From assembly GCF_014637345.1 (NCBI RefSeq), contig NZ_BMEX01000015.1, positions 1 to 58,131 on the forward strand: a stretch of DNA of 58,131 nucleotides. Reading direction: 5' to 3'. Numbering within the stretch: the first letter of the stretch is position 1; each line of letters starts with the position of its first letter. Shown one piece after another: positions 26,521 through 35,476 of the stretch. This stretch comes from Kroppenstedtia guangzhouensis (GTDB lineage: Bacteria > Bacillota > Bacilli > Thermoactinomycetales > DSM-45169). Below the pieces are notes generated by a model. It was not told the DNA's origin and did not search any database. It worked only from the letters and a program-made list of their open reading frames with translations. The translations under genes and the position numbers were made by a program.

Positions 26521-27039
26521 TCAGAGAGCTTTCTTGGCCGCTTCCACCGCAGCTTCGTAATCCGGATGCTGGGTGGCTTCGGATACATACTCCACATGAA
26601 CCACTTTGTCAGACGCGTCAACGACAAACACCGCCCGGGCCAACAGACGGAGTTCTTTGATCGCCACACCGTAGGCGGTACCAAAGGAGAGATCCCGGTG
26701 ATCGGAAACGGTTTGCACCCGGTCGATCCCGGCCGCTCCACACCAACGCTGCTGGGCAAAAGGCAGATCGACACTGACTGTGATCACTTTCACCCGGTCT
26801 CCCAGATTGACAGCCTCTTCGTTGAAGCGACGGGTCTGGGCATCGCACACCCCGGTGTCCAAGGACGGAACCACGCTGAAGATGCGAACAAATCCGTTGC
26901 TGTCTCCAAGGGTGACCGGACTCAGGTCATTGGCCAGCGCGGAGAAATCGGGAGCGGTCATCCCCGGTTTCAATTCCGGCCCCAGGAGTGTCACAGGGTT
27001 TCCTTTGAAGGTGATTGCACCTTGCCGTTCTTCTGCCAT
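26521..27039 (-). CDS. tpx: thiol peroxidase (atypical 2-Cys Prx)
   Basis: 172 residues matching Tpx: peroxidatic Cys65 in PSLDTGVCDAQTRRFNE and resolving Cys100 in FAQQRWCGAAGI, plus the conserved Arg in ELRLLARAVFVVD. It reduces H2O2 and organic peroxides using thioredoxin in the cytoplasm. ATG 27039 with GGAGGAAAC upstream. Monocistronic. Confidence 0.95.
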   Translation of the reverse strand: MAEERQGAITFKGNPVTLLGPELKPGMTAPDFSALANDLSPVTLGDSNGFVRIFSVVPSLDTGVCDAQTRRFNEEAVNLGDRVKVITVSVDLPFAQQRWCGAAGIDRVQTVSDHRDLSFGTAYGVAIKELRLLARAVFVVDASDKVVHVEYVSEATQHPDYEAAVEAAKKAL

Positions 27040-27180
27040 CGCAAGTTTCCTCCCCGGTTATGTAGTGGTGTTCCCACAGTTATCTTATCATACTTTTTCC
27101 AAAAATAGAGGTCATCCATTCTTCCCTCTCCCACCTGTATGTTTTTCCGAAAAACCCAGGATAATAACCTTTGACACCCA

Positions 27181-27490
27181 GGGCTGTTGATTAACCCGAA
27201 AATGGGCGGTGGAAGGGAGTCGTGTGCTGCCAAAGCGACCTTTGCACCACAGGCACTACAGTCCAGATGGGCTGAAGCCCTGGGATGAAGGTTGCCATCC
27301 TACCCAGCGGAGAATCTGGAGAGAGGGCGTTTAGGGGCAACATTCTTCCCTGTGTTGCTTCCGTAAGGCTTTGCCCCTGCCCGATCGGAAGATTCGGAGC
27401 GGCCAGCCATTACTTCCTTGCTGGATGGCAACCGGAGCGTGGTAGAACACGATCTCCCCACCCAAAATATGGCTGATCAACACTCCTGCC
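27181..27490. repeat. non-coding segment with inverted ends, possible MITE or IS remnant
   Basis: The left end (GCTGTTGATTAACCCGAAAA...) and the reverse complement of the right end (GTGTTGATCAGCCATATTTT...) are similar, as are the adjoining GGGCGG/GGGTGG stretches. Related single ends occur at 712-740 and 2531-2558, sharing ATCAACAC plus CCTG. No intact gene is inside. Origin inferred only. Confidence 0.35.
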
Positions 27491-27516
27491 TTTGACCATT
27501 GGATCAGGAGATACAT

Positions 27517-29667
27517 ATGAAAAACATACTGTCGATCTATGCCCGGGACCTGAAAAATATAACGAGACATTGGGTGGCAGCTGTCATTATCGGAGGATTG
27601 ATCCTGTTACCTTCCTTGTATGCATGGTTTAACATCAAGGCCTCGTGGGATCCCTATGGAAACACACAGGGTGTCCCCGTCGCCGTCACCAACCTGGACA
27701 AGGGAACCACAGTGCGCGGACACGAAATCCGGCTCGGAGACGAAGTGGTCCGCTCATTAAAGAAGAACAAAAAACTGGGATGGATCTTCATCAACCAAAA
27801 AAAGGCCTATGAAGGGGTCCGGCGGGGAGATGTTTATGCCAGCATCACGATACCCGAAGATTTTTCGAAAAAGATAGCGACTGTGATCACAGGGGAACCG
27901 GTAAAGCCGGAAATCGTCTATTATGTGAATGAAAAGATCAATGCGATCGCCCCCAAAATGACTGAAAAAGGGGCCACCGGGATCGTGCAACAAGTGAGTG
28001 ACAACTTTGTAAAAACAGCGACCGGTGCGATGTTTAAAACCTTTAACGAACTGGGGATTGAGCTTGAAAGAGAATGGCCCACTGTCAAAGCGTTGGAAGA
28101 ATTGGTTTTCAGACTGGAGAAGAGCTTTCCCACTGTGAACCGGGCCGTCCGGATCGCCCTTGAAGATGTGAACAAAGCGGCTGAGATCACGGGAAAAGCT
28201 CAAAGAGGCCTCGCCCGGGCGGCCAGAATCACCCGAGACGGCAAGGAGTTTACCCACCGTCTGCATCGGTTTTTGGACCATCTCCGAGGATCCACCGAAA
28301 CCCTTCTGCCCCGGGTGAAGGATCGGATCGAAACGGTTCACCAAACTGCTGTGTCCATGCAGCAGTTGACTTCCCGACTGCAAAAAACCGACATGGACCC
28401 GACTGATGTGAAAAGTGCGGTGTCAGAGGCCACCGGCCGTCTGACTGCGGGTCTGACTGCAACGGACCACATCATCCAACTGTTGGAGAGGGTGAACCGA
28501 CTGGCGGATCAACCCATCCTTGACCCGGAAATTAAACGGTTGCAGAGGATCAGAGAGGGCTTTCAACAGCAACTGATGCTCCTGGACCGGATCGAGAGCA
28601 CTGTCAGCAACGGCGAAGCACCGGGGAAAGATTTATTCCGACGCTGGAACGATGCTTCCCGGATCACACAGCAACGGACCCAAGATGTGATGAATCGCTT
28701 GGAGGGGGAATTTCAACCCAAAATACGAAAGGGCCTGGATCAAGCCGACTCTTCCCTCGACCGCGTCCAGTCCATTTTGGATGAAACAGACCGCACCCTC
28801 CCCGATGTGAACAAAATCATCCGTGACGCCACCAAAGGAATCGCCGTCGGCAAGAAAGAACTCCGGACCATAAAGGAACACTTGCCTCAGATCGAGGCAA
28901 AGGTGCATCACCTGGCCGATGAGATCCGAAAAGCGGAAGCGGAAACGGACTTGGGTGAAGTGATCGATCTGTTAAAGAATGATTTTCACAAGGAGAGCGA
29001 TTTTTTTGCACAACCGGTGTTACTGAGAGAAGTCAAGCTGTATCCGATTCCCAATTACGGTTCAGCCATGTCCCCCTTCTATACGGTACTTTCATTATGG
29101 GTCGGCACGCTCCTGCTGGTGTCTCTGCTGACAACGGAAGTTCATGATCCCCACGGAGTTTATAAAAGTTACCAGGTCTATTTTGGACGGTATTTGACCT
29201 TCTTGACGATTGCACTGATGCAATCGGTCATCGTCACAGTGGGCAACCTCTTTGTTTTACACACCTATTGCTCGGATCCACTGTGGTTTGTCCTGTTCGG
29301 TCTGCTGATCAGTGCCGTTTCTATGTTGATCGTCTACACACTGGTCTCTGTGTTCGGGAACGTCGGAAAAGCGCTCAGCATTGTGTTGCTTGTCCTGCAA
29401 CTTTCAGCTTCCGGCGGAACTTTCCCCGTGCAGGTCATGCCACTCTTCTTTCAGGCCATCCACCCGTTCCTTCCTTTCACTTATGCCATCAGCATGATGC
29501 GGGAAGCAGTCGGGGGAGCCATCTGGGAGATTGTATGGAAAGACCTGTCGATATTGGGTGTATTCGCTGCTCTGGCCCTTCTGATCGGACTCGCTTTGAA
29601 AGAACCGATCAACCGAAAGACTTCCAAGCTGATGGAAAGTGCCAAAGCCAGTCAATTAATCCACTGA
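27517..29667 (+). CDS. YhgE/Pip family membrane protein
   Basis: 716 residues from ATG 27517 (CAGGAG 6 bases upstream). One N-terminal helix (VAAVIIGGLILLPSLYAWFN) precedes a long extracellular part with coiled-coil segments (about 190-510) and ends in five or six C-terminal helices of the ABC-2 permease type. The N-terminal PVAVTNLDKG and GWIFINQKKAYEGVRRGDVY are Pip hallmarks. Founding members are the Lactococcus phage infection protein and B. subtilis YhgE; relatives act in type VII secretion or export. No secretion genes are adjacent. Confidence 0.9.
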   Translation: MKNILSIYARDLKNITRHWVAAVIIGGLILLPSLYAWFNIKASWDPYGNTQGVPVAVTNLDKGTTVRGHEIRLGDEVVRSLKKNKKLGWIFINQKKAYEGVRRGDVYASITIPEDFSKKIATVITGEPVKPEIVYYVNEKINAIAPKMTEKGATGIVQQVSDNFVKTATGAMFKTFNELGIELEREWPTVKALEELVFRLEKSFPTVNRAVRIALEDVNKAAEITGKAQRGLARAARITRDGKEFTHRLHRFLDHLRGSTETLLPRVKDRIETVHQTAVSMQQLTSRLQKTDMDPTDVKSAVSEATGRLTAGLTATDHIIQLLERVNRLADQPILDPEIKRLQRIREGFQQQLMLLDRIESTVSNGEAPGKDLFRRWNDASRITQQRTQDVMNRLEGEFQPKIRKGLDQADSSLDRVQSILDETDRTLPDVNKIIRDATKGIAVGKKELRTIKEHLPQIEAKVHHLADEIRKAEAETDLGEVIDLLKNDFHKESDFFAQPVLLREVKLYPIPNYGSAMSPFYTVLSLWVGTLLLVSLLTTEVHDPHGVYKSYQVYFGRYLTFLTIALMQSVIVTVGNLFVLHTYCSDPLWFVLFGLLISAVSMLIVYTLVSVFGNVGKALSIVLLVLQLSASGGTFPVQVMPLFFQAIHPFLPFTYAISMMREAVGGAIWEIVWKDLSILGVFAALALLIGLALKEPINRKTSKLMESAKASQLIH

Positions 29668-29835
29668 AGTTCATGCAGGTCCTCCACTTGCTTTCCAATT
29701 TATGCACTCCTCCCGAAGGGGGCGTATCAACCTATCTGGCAAACCATCTGTAATCTCCCTGTAATGGTATCCATCCCCCGATTTACGTATCATGAAGTTG
29801 AATGATCCGTCATTGAACAGAGAAGGAGTGTAAAA

Positions 29836-30552
29836 ATGGAAACCCGGCAAAAAGTCCTGCAACCCGTCTCTCCAAATCACATTCGCCGCTGGATCCGGGG
29901 GGCCGGTTCTGCCCTCTGGAACCTGATCGTGCTTTTCCTGCCGGCGGCACTACTGATCCAATCCGTCCACTTCCTGCAGGAAGTTTTTTTTCACCGTCAA
30001 GGCGCTCTCTATTTTCACGCCTACCGGGATGGGGATACCCGGACTGCCTGTGTGTTGTTGATTCTTCTGATTGTCTTTTTTCAGTATCAACTTCTGAAAA
30101 ACGGCTTTCGCCAATGGTGCCGCACTTTGTCACGCAACTGGCCCTCTCTGGTAGCGGTCGTCCTTCTGTTTGCACTGATCCTGGATTCCTACATTATGGT
30201 GAATGACCGGGTCATCGTCCACTCGGACTTCCTGAGTCTTGGGCGTGAGACCACCCATTCATGGAACGATGTGGAAAAGATCACCGTGGGATACACCTTG
30301 GATGATGAATACAGCGACTTGTTTGCCGGTTCTTACATTCTCCAGTTCTCAGACGGTTCCCATCTGGAAATCTGGAGTGGCGGAGGAATGGGGGTAAGTG
30401 ATCTGAAGGTAATCGACACCCTCGCACTGAAGCGGAAAATCCCCTTCACCATCCAATCCCCCCTCTCTCCCGATGCACTGGATACCTTGAAAACCGAAAA
30501 CCGGTCCCCGGAAGACCAACAGTTCCTCACCAATCTGTATCAACGCAGATGA
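29836..30552 (+). CDS. membrane protein with C-terminal PH-like domain
   Basis: 238 residues: three hydrophobic segments (about 27-50, 69-85, 104-124), then a soluble domain with an alternating strand pattern (YIMVNDRVIVHSDFLSLGRE, WNDVEKITVGY, GSYILQFSDGSHLEIWSGGG) resembling bacterial PH domains. ATG 29836 has AGAAGGAG upstream. Unknown function; I do not recognise the family. Confidence 0.7.
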   Translation: METRQKVLQPVSPNHIRRWIRGAGSALWNLIVLFLPAALLIQSVHFLQEVFFHRQGALYFHAYRDGDTRTACVLLILLIVFFQYQLLKNGFRQWCRTLSRNWPSLVAVVLLFALILDSYIMVNDRVIVHSDFLSLGRETTHSWNDVEKITVGYTLDDEYSDLFAGSYILQFSDGSHLEIWSGGGMGVSDLKVIDTLALKRKIPFTIQSPLSPDALDTLKTENRSPEDQQFLTNLYQRR

Positions 30553-30612
30553 TCTTTCCCACAAAAATGCCGCCCATTCTGTCCTTTGGAAAAAACGCCC
30601 GCGGCGGACAGA

Positions 30613-31491
30613 TCAAACTTTGACCGTCATCCCAAACCTCTTTTTCAGACGCCTCCGCAGGTGGCGATGATATCTTTCACTCACGATGTCTTTGCTCCCA
30701 CGTAGGATCTCCCGGGCATAATGCTCCGGCGGAGGGGTCTCTTTTCCTTTATGGATCACGATGAAGGTAAGCACATTCTCCACCGTCTTCCCTTCGATCT
30801 CCACAGGAATCCAGGCCGGACGATAGGTCCCCCCATCCACCCCTTCCCGCCAAAAAAGATACTTCAATGCCTGGCCACCCACTCTGTAAACCTTTCCTTC
30901 CACCACACTCTTCGGTCGTTCCACCAAATCAGCCCGGCCCCCGTCGGGACGGGGAAGCGTATAACGCATCGCATGCCCCTTCAGGATTCCCCGACCGACC
31001 ACGTCACGGAAATGCTCGCCCACTCCCTGGTCGTAAAACCGCTCATCATCCATACAGGAACCATACGCAAAATAGAGCCACTCCCGTTGTCCGTCCAAAT
31101 GATGTGCCTTCCAATCTCCATAGGGGACTGCCGCTCCCCCTGATGCCGGCACCCGGGCATAAATATAGACATCGGCTTCCACCGGTCCCCGGTCGGTCTG
31201 GATCCGGCGGCGAATCCGTCGATATTCACCCGAAGATTCCCATTCCCGCCGATGATCCGCTTGCAGTTCATCCAGCCGGGCCAAGGTCTCTTTGTCTATC
31301 CGGTACAGTTCCCCGTAAACCTGCTGTTCACCGGGAATCAAAAGCCCCGGATAACCCCGGCCTGTATCCAACAGCTTTCCATCCGTCCAAGCCTGCCGGG
31401 CCATTAACTCGGCACCCTGCATCAGGTGATGATTTCTCTCCCCCTGTCTCAGAGTTCCATATACAAACACCTTTTTCCATTCCCTGTTCAA
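30613..31491 (-). CDS. tandem gamma-glutamylcyclotransferase-like protein
   Basis: 292 residues with two GGCT folds in one chain. The first (about 4-130) begins KKVFVYGTLRQGERNHHLM (BtrG/GGACT type, motif YGTLR) and contains the expected acidic region. The second (about 135-292) begins EWLYFAYGSCMDDERF (YGSxM motif of GGCT) and continues GHAMRYTLPRPDGGRADLVE. These enzymes cyclise gamma-glutamyl amines to 5-oxoproline. TTG 31491 is chosen because AGGAG lies 8 bases upstream. The fusion of two different GGCT types is uncommon; the substrate is unknown. Confidence 0.82.
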   Translation of the reverse strand: MNREWKKVFVYGTLRQGERNHHLMQGAELMARQAWTDGKLLDTGRGYPGLLIPGEQQVYGELYRIDKETLARLDELQADHRREWESSGEYRRIRRRIQTDRGPVEADVYIYARVPASGGAAVPYGDWKAHHLDGQREWLYFAYGSCMDDERFYDQGVGEHFRDVVGRGILKGHAMRYTLPRPDGGRADLVERPKSVVEGKVYRVGGQALKYLFWREGVDGGTYRPAWIPVEIEGKTVENVLTFIVIHKGKETPPPEHYAREILRGSKDIVSERYHRHLRRRLKKRFGMTVKV

Positions 31492-31750
31492 TCCGGTCTC
31501 TCCTTCCTTGGCTCCCGCTGCCTGCAGCAAAAATCCGGAAGCCCACTGTGGTCACACTTTCCGGCCGGGATGGCTGGTTTCCCCTGGCCCCGATTTCCAT
31601 TTCAATACTTCACTATTCTCTGTCGGTGCACAAATCCTTTTCCATAATTATTGTATTGTATTAATTTCTTCCATTGCAGCAGGAGGACTCCCTGCCTCCG
31701 TCGTAATTTCCAATATACAAAATAGAAAAAAGAAAGAGGGTTGGAGAAGG

Positions 31751-31990
31751 ATGAGTGAATGGGAGCCTCAGTGGGTGGTTGCCTTGTTCTTTGCCCTGGG
31801 AATTCTGTTTTCCGTATCCGGAGCTTTGTGGATTGAAAAGCAGGTGGAAAATATCCGAATCCGCCGTCGTCGAAACTCACTCACCGCAGTGGAGGGAAAC
31901 CAAAAGAATTCCTGTCCGAAAAAACGAAAAAAATCATCCCTGTCCGAACGGAGTCCCCAAAAATGGACCCCTGAACAGGATCGCCTTTGA
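31751..31990 (+). CDS. small membrane-anchored basic protein
   Basis: 79 residues from ATG 31751 (GGAGAAGG directly upstream). One N-terminal helix (WVVALFFALGILFSVSGALW) is followed by a basic tail (RIRRRRNSL, CPKKRKKSS). No family recognised. A MITE-like repeat begins 23 bases after the stop. Confidence 0.6.
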   Translation: MSEWEPQWVVALFFALGILFSVSGALWIEKQVENIRIRRRRNSLTAVEGNQKNSCPKKRKKSSLSERSPQKWTPEQDRL

Positions 31991-32012
31991 AACCTGTTCA
32001 AGTCATCTGAAA

Positions 32013-32193
32013 CTGGAAGCGTTGTGATCCTTTCTGAGTCGGTTGAGATGGGGGGGCACATCTCATGTAAAAGTTAGCCAAAGACACTCCATGTGAAAGC
32101 CGCCCCTCCCTGCATAGCGTGACCGGGGAGCGAAGCGATCCTAGGCACGACTTGTGCCCTGTGGGTATGACGGCTTTTTCACAACGCTTCCAG
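32013..32193. repeat. MITE-like element, 181 bp with perfect 15-bp inverted ends
   Basis: CTGGAAGCGTTGTGA (32013-32027) and TCACAACGCTTCCAG (32179-32193) are exact inverted ends. The right two thirds (from CACTCCATGTGAAA) match the copy at 33283-33432 almost base for base. No coding capacity; presumably mobilised by a transposase elsewhere. Confidence 0.75.
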
Positions 32194-32206
32194 GCATGTC
32201 AATGAT

Positions 32207-32415
32207 CCGACGGGCAGATCGTGTATTACCACGGACATGGAACCGACCGGAAGTCGCCCCGGGGCTGCTTCATCCCGGTCTCGATCGACACCACAGGCCC
32301 CATGTTCCGATTGATCGACAGCGCCTGGTTTGAAGCTGACGCAGATCAGGTCATCCGCGATCTGCAAAAGGTGGGATCGGCATTTGACAAGACAAAACGG
32401 AGCAGTTCCATATGG
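32207..32415 (+). pseudogene. 3'-like coding fragment, unidentified
   Basis: An open frame with no usable start, beginning just after the MITE, with GC-rich third positions: KSPRGCFIPVSIDTTGPMFR, DSAWFEADADQVIRDLQKVG. It has no stop before the terminator. It may be a remnant of a gene whose 5' end was lost. Family not recognised. Confidence 0.3.
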
Positions 32416-32416
32416 G

Positions 32417-32446
32417 AAGGGGGAGGGCTGACGCCTCCCCCTTTTA
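32417..32446. terminator. bidirectional terminator
   Basis: AAGGGGGAGG/CCTCCCCCTT 10-bp stem with 7-base loop and TT; ends the peroxiredoxin gene (-). Confidence 0.7.
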
Positions 32447-32455
32447 CGCAATGGG

Positions 32456-33106
32456 TTAAATCCGTTTCTTTTTCAGGTACCAGTCTGTACCGGAGAGATC
32501 CCCCCGGAGACGTTGATTCACCCCCTCCACATCCGTCGGAGCCGGTTCCACCACGTCCTCTCCCGGTCTCCAGTCCGCAGGGGTCGCCACCCGGTGTTGA
32601 TCCACGGTCTGCAAACCATCGATCAGCCGCAATATTTCATCCATGCTGCGCCCCACATTTAAAGGATAATAGATCATCGCCCGAATCACTTGTTGGGGGT
32701 CGATCACAAACACACACCGGACTGTCGCGGTTTCGCTGGCTTCTGGATGGATCATGCCGTACTTCTGAGATACAGCTGTGTTCAGATCGGCAATCAACGG
32801 AAAGGGGATTTCCACCCCCATCTTCTCCTTGATGTTGGTCACCCAGGCCAGGTGGGACGACAGACTGTCCACGCTGAGACCGATCAATTGGACATTCCGC
32901 CTTTTAAATTGCTCGTTTTTTCTGGCGAATGCCATAAATTCTGTGGAGCAAACCGGAGTGAAATCGGCTGGATGGGAAAACAGTACCACCCACTTCCCCT
33001 CATAATCCGAGAGATTGATCTTTCCCTGGGTCGTTTGGGCTGTGAACGGGGGGGCCTGATCACCTATTTTCGGAAGCGGGGAAGAGGTGGAGACACCGTA
33101 TGTCAC
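32456..33106 (-). CDS. 1-Cys type peroxiredoxin (Prx6/AhpC-TSA)
   Basis: 216 residues. The peroxidatic Cys53 is in SHPADFTPVCSTEFMAFAR. The long C-terminal domain (DVEGVNQRLRGDLSGTDWYL) is typical of the Prx6 group. There is a second Cys near 131 (TVRCVFVIDP) but no C-terminal resolving Cys. Reduces peroxides; together with Tpx at 26521 it gives the window two peroxide defences. GTG 33106 with GGAGG 7 bases upstream. Confidence 0.92.
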   Translation of the reverse strand: MTYGVSTSSPLPKIGDQAPPFTAQTTQGKINLSDYEGKWVVLFSHPADFTPVCSTEFMAFARKNEQFKRRNVQLIGLSVDSLSSHLAWVTNIKEKMGVEIPFPLIADLNTAVSQKYGMIHPEASETATVRCVFVIDPQQVIRAMIYYPLNVGRSMDEILRLIDGLQTVDQHRVATPADWRPGEDVVEPAPTDVEGVNQRLRGDLSGTDWYLKKKRI

Positions 33107-33282
33107 TGAACTACCTCCTTTTTTGGGAGTGGGATCACAGAAGGTTCTGTTTTATTTTACAGATGGGAATCCAGTTTTTTCAAATCAGTGGAGAAAAGGG
33201 ATTCCTTGTTTTTCTCCGCAAACCTTTTGATTCCTTTAATTACTTCATTTTATTCCCGAATATGGAAAACGGATGGGGTCGA

Positions 33283-33432
33283 TTGGGTTTCACATGACCT
33301 TTTCGTTGTTCTGAACTGCCAAAATCACTCCATGTGAAACCCAACCCTCCCTGCATAGTGTGGCCCAGGAGCCAAGCGACCCTGGGCACGACTTGTGCTC
33401 TGTGGGTATGACGGCTTTTTCACAACGCTTCT
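33283..33432. repeat. MITE-family repeat with inner 14-bp inverted repeat
   Basis: TTGGGTTTCACATG (33283-33296) and CATGTGAAACCCAA (33331-33344) are exact inverted repeats, followed by GCCCAGG/CCTGGGC and GCAC/GTGC hairpins and the common end TTTTTCACAACGCTTC. The left outer end is missing. Bases 33107-33282 hold no gene. Confidence 0.7.
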
Positions 33433-33493
33433 CGTTCCCCATGAGCCCTGCACCCAGACCCATGATGAGGAAAAATGCCGTTGGGATGCATTG

Positions 33494-33518
33494 AAAAAAC
33501 CGGTTCGAGACCGGCTTT
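33494..33518 (-). terminator. terminator of the DUF420 gene
   Basis: On the minus strand CCGGT-CTCGA-ACCGG followed by six T, immediately after the stop. Confidence 0.7.
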
Positions 33519-34073
33519 TCAATAATAGGGTGAGATCATGATGTAGACCAGGACACCCGTGATACTGACATAGAGCCACAGCGGCATCGTCCAACGGGCG
33601 ATCTTGCGATGCTTTTCCACTTTCATGTTGATCCCCCGGAAGAAGGTGACCAGCGCCAGCGGCACAATGACTGCAGCCAGCACGATATGGGTGATGAGGA
33701 TAAAATAATAAAGATACGCCAACATGCCTTCACCGCCGTAACTGGTGGAAGGGGCGATGGAATGGTAGTACAGATACGTGATCAAAAACAGAAACGTCGA
33801 CACAAACGCCCCGTAGATAAACCGTCGGTGCATCTTGATATTCTTTCTGCTGACAAAAAACCATGCCCCCAACAGAAACAGTGTTGTAAAGGAATTGAAG
33901 ATCGCATTGAGCCGTGGCAGAAAAACCAGGTTGTCGTGGTTCACCGTCTGATCCTTCGGCATGACATACAGCACTGCCACAATAACGATGACAGCAACGG
34001 ATAATGCCACTACCCACGGGGTGTAGTTCATATTTTTTTCCGTCCCGTACTCCGGTTGTTGCTGATTGGCCAT
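33519..34073 (-). CDS. DUF420 membrane protein
   Basis: 184 residues with about five helices and the DUF420/YozB pattern: FLPRLNAIFNSFTTLFLLGA, IKMHRRFIYGAFVSTFLFLI, YYFILITHIVLAAVIVPLAL, KHRKIARWTMPLWLYVSITG. The conserved His residues suggest a haem- or copper-related role; relatives are often encoded near cytochrome oxidase assembly genes. ATG 34073; AGGTGA upstream. Confidence 0.9.
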   Translation of the reverse strand: MANQQQPEYGTEKNMNYTPWVVALSVAVIVIVAVLYVMPKDQTVNHDNLVFLPRLNAIFNSFTTLFLLGAWFFVSRKNIKMHRRFIYGAFVSTFLFLITYLYYHSIAPSTSYGGEGMLAYLYYFILITHIVLAAVIVPLALVTFFRGINMKVEKHRKIARWTMPLWLYVSITGVLVYIMISPYY

Positions 34074-34254
34074 AAAAAATCACCTGACTTCTCCATCATG
34101 ATTGTTCTTAGTATAGCACGGTTACGATCCGGAAAAACTTGGGGCCGTTCACAATTTGATGACACTCACAGTACAAGGGGTGTCTCATCCAACCCTTGCC
34201 GGGGACCGGGCCTGTGTGACCGTCTTTCGATCTCTTCCCTCCGGAATCTTGATT

Positions 34255-34875
34255 TCAACCGGTTCCTTCCCTCTGTTCCAGGTTGCGGACGGTTTCGCTC
34301 CTTTCCACCTCATTCTCCTTCTTAAAAGTACCGAACAACACATCGTAGAAAGGTTGTGTCACTCCAAACCAGAAATGCTCGTTTTTGAAATGATGCCAAA
34401 GATGGACCTTCTTCATCCATTTTCCCCATGGAGTCCACGGCTGGATGGGACGATGTGCCACAAAATGGGTCCATTCATAGTACAACAGAAAGGTGATCAC
34501 ACCGCTGACAAAGGCAAGGGTCAGTGAAATGGAAGCGGTGAGAAGATAAGCCAGGCCTCCGGCAATTCCGATCAATGGAAGACTGTACCAAACCGGTAAA
34601 AACAGCAGTTTCAGATTGTTGGGATCCATATGATGGTCATAATGGAGGCGTTTTAACAGTTTCAGAAAAAAAGGATTGCGTGGAGGCTTCAAATGAAATA
34701 AAAAGCGATGGATCAGATATTCACTGGCTGAATAGGAGCCCATACCGACCACAATGGCCAGCCATATTTCCGGACGGTCCAGATCCGGAATGACAAGAGC
34801 CGCTCCGATCAACCAGAGAAAACTGGTGAAGGCGATATCAAAATGGCTGAAAAAAACCTTCAGATGATTTTTCAT
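34255..34875 (-). CDS. fatty acid hydroxylase superfamily protein
   Basis: 206 residues from ATG 34875 (GGGAGG 7 bases upstream). Four membrane segments and the di-iron His clusters of the sterol desaturase/fatty acid hydroxylase family: HRFLFH, LHYDHHMD, WTHFVAHRP, LWHHFKNEHFWFGVTQP. Likely hydroxylates or desaturates a lipid, perhaps a carotenoid or fatty acid. The sequence upstream of 34875 in the same frame is not protein-like. Confidence 0.88.
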   Translation of the reverse strand: MKNHLKVFFSHFDIAFTSFLWLIGAALVIPDLDRPEIWLAIVVGMGSYSASEYLIHRFLFHLKPPRNPFFLKLLKRLHYDHHMDPNNLKLLFLPVWYSLPLIGIAGGLAYLLTASISLTLAFVSGVITFLLYYEWTHFVAHRPIQPWTPWGKWMKKVHLWHHFKNEHFWFGVTQPFYDVLFGTFKKENEVERSETVRNLEQREGTG

Positions 34876-34984
34876 GCGGATTCCTCCCACATCCATCAGA
34901 ATCCCCCATAAAATTCGAGTCGGATATGCCGATTCCCTTTCACACTTTTCAAAAGAAACCATGATGAGAGAGGCTCGGAATTTC

Positions 34985-35335
34985 CTACTCACCCGCCACT
35001 GCCGTATCCCGTTTTTCCCTGCGGAAAGCGCCCATCCCGCCGGCGATCAGGAGCAGGAGTCCCGGCAAAACATAAAAGAGAGAGACACTGACAATGCCGC
35101 CGATGGCGGAAAGAATCATCAACCATCCTCCAATTTTGGCTTTCGCTCTGACGAGTATGGAACCGAGGATGGCCAAGACAGAGAATATGAATGCGGTATA
35201 ACCCAGTCCCGTGATTTCGTAGGAGGCTTTGGAAGCCACCTCATCCACCTCTCCAATAAAAAGAGCAAAAAACGCAGCTCCAAGCCCAAGTATTCCTCCC
35301 AGCAATCCCAGTATAAACTCTGTGTTTCGTTTCAT
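34985..35335 (-). CDS. DUF4064 membrane protein
   Basis: 116 residues with four helices: FILGLLGGILGLGAAFFALF, YTAFIFSVLAILGSILV, KIGGWLMILSAIGGIVSVSL and YVLPGLLLLIAGGMGAFRRE, the last followed by a basic tail. Matches the DUF4064 pattern known from bacilli. Function unknown. Confidence 0.85.
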   Translation of the reverse strand: MKRNTEFILGLLGGILGLGAAFFALFIGEVDEVASKASYEITGLGYTAFIFSVLAILGSILVRAKAKIGGWLMILSAIGGIVSVSLFYVLPGLLLLIAGGMGAFRREKRDTAVAGE

Positions 35336-35476
35336 TTCCGATCCTCCCCCTTTAGCTTGTCAATGTGATTCGATGCCGGGCCCGGACAGGATGGGAATGG
35401 GCCTTCTGCATTATCCGTTGTTTCCATGGATGCAAATCGTTTAAGATAATGTTATATAACAGAAAGGATGAGTTGA

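Noticed and set aside
27181-27500. Possible riboswitch or other structured RNA before the YhgE/Pip gene
   Set aside because: No conserved aptamer elements (TPP, SAM, cobalamin, lysine, T-box) were recognised; the inverted similar ends fit a mobile remnant better.
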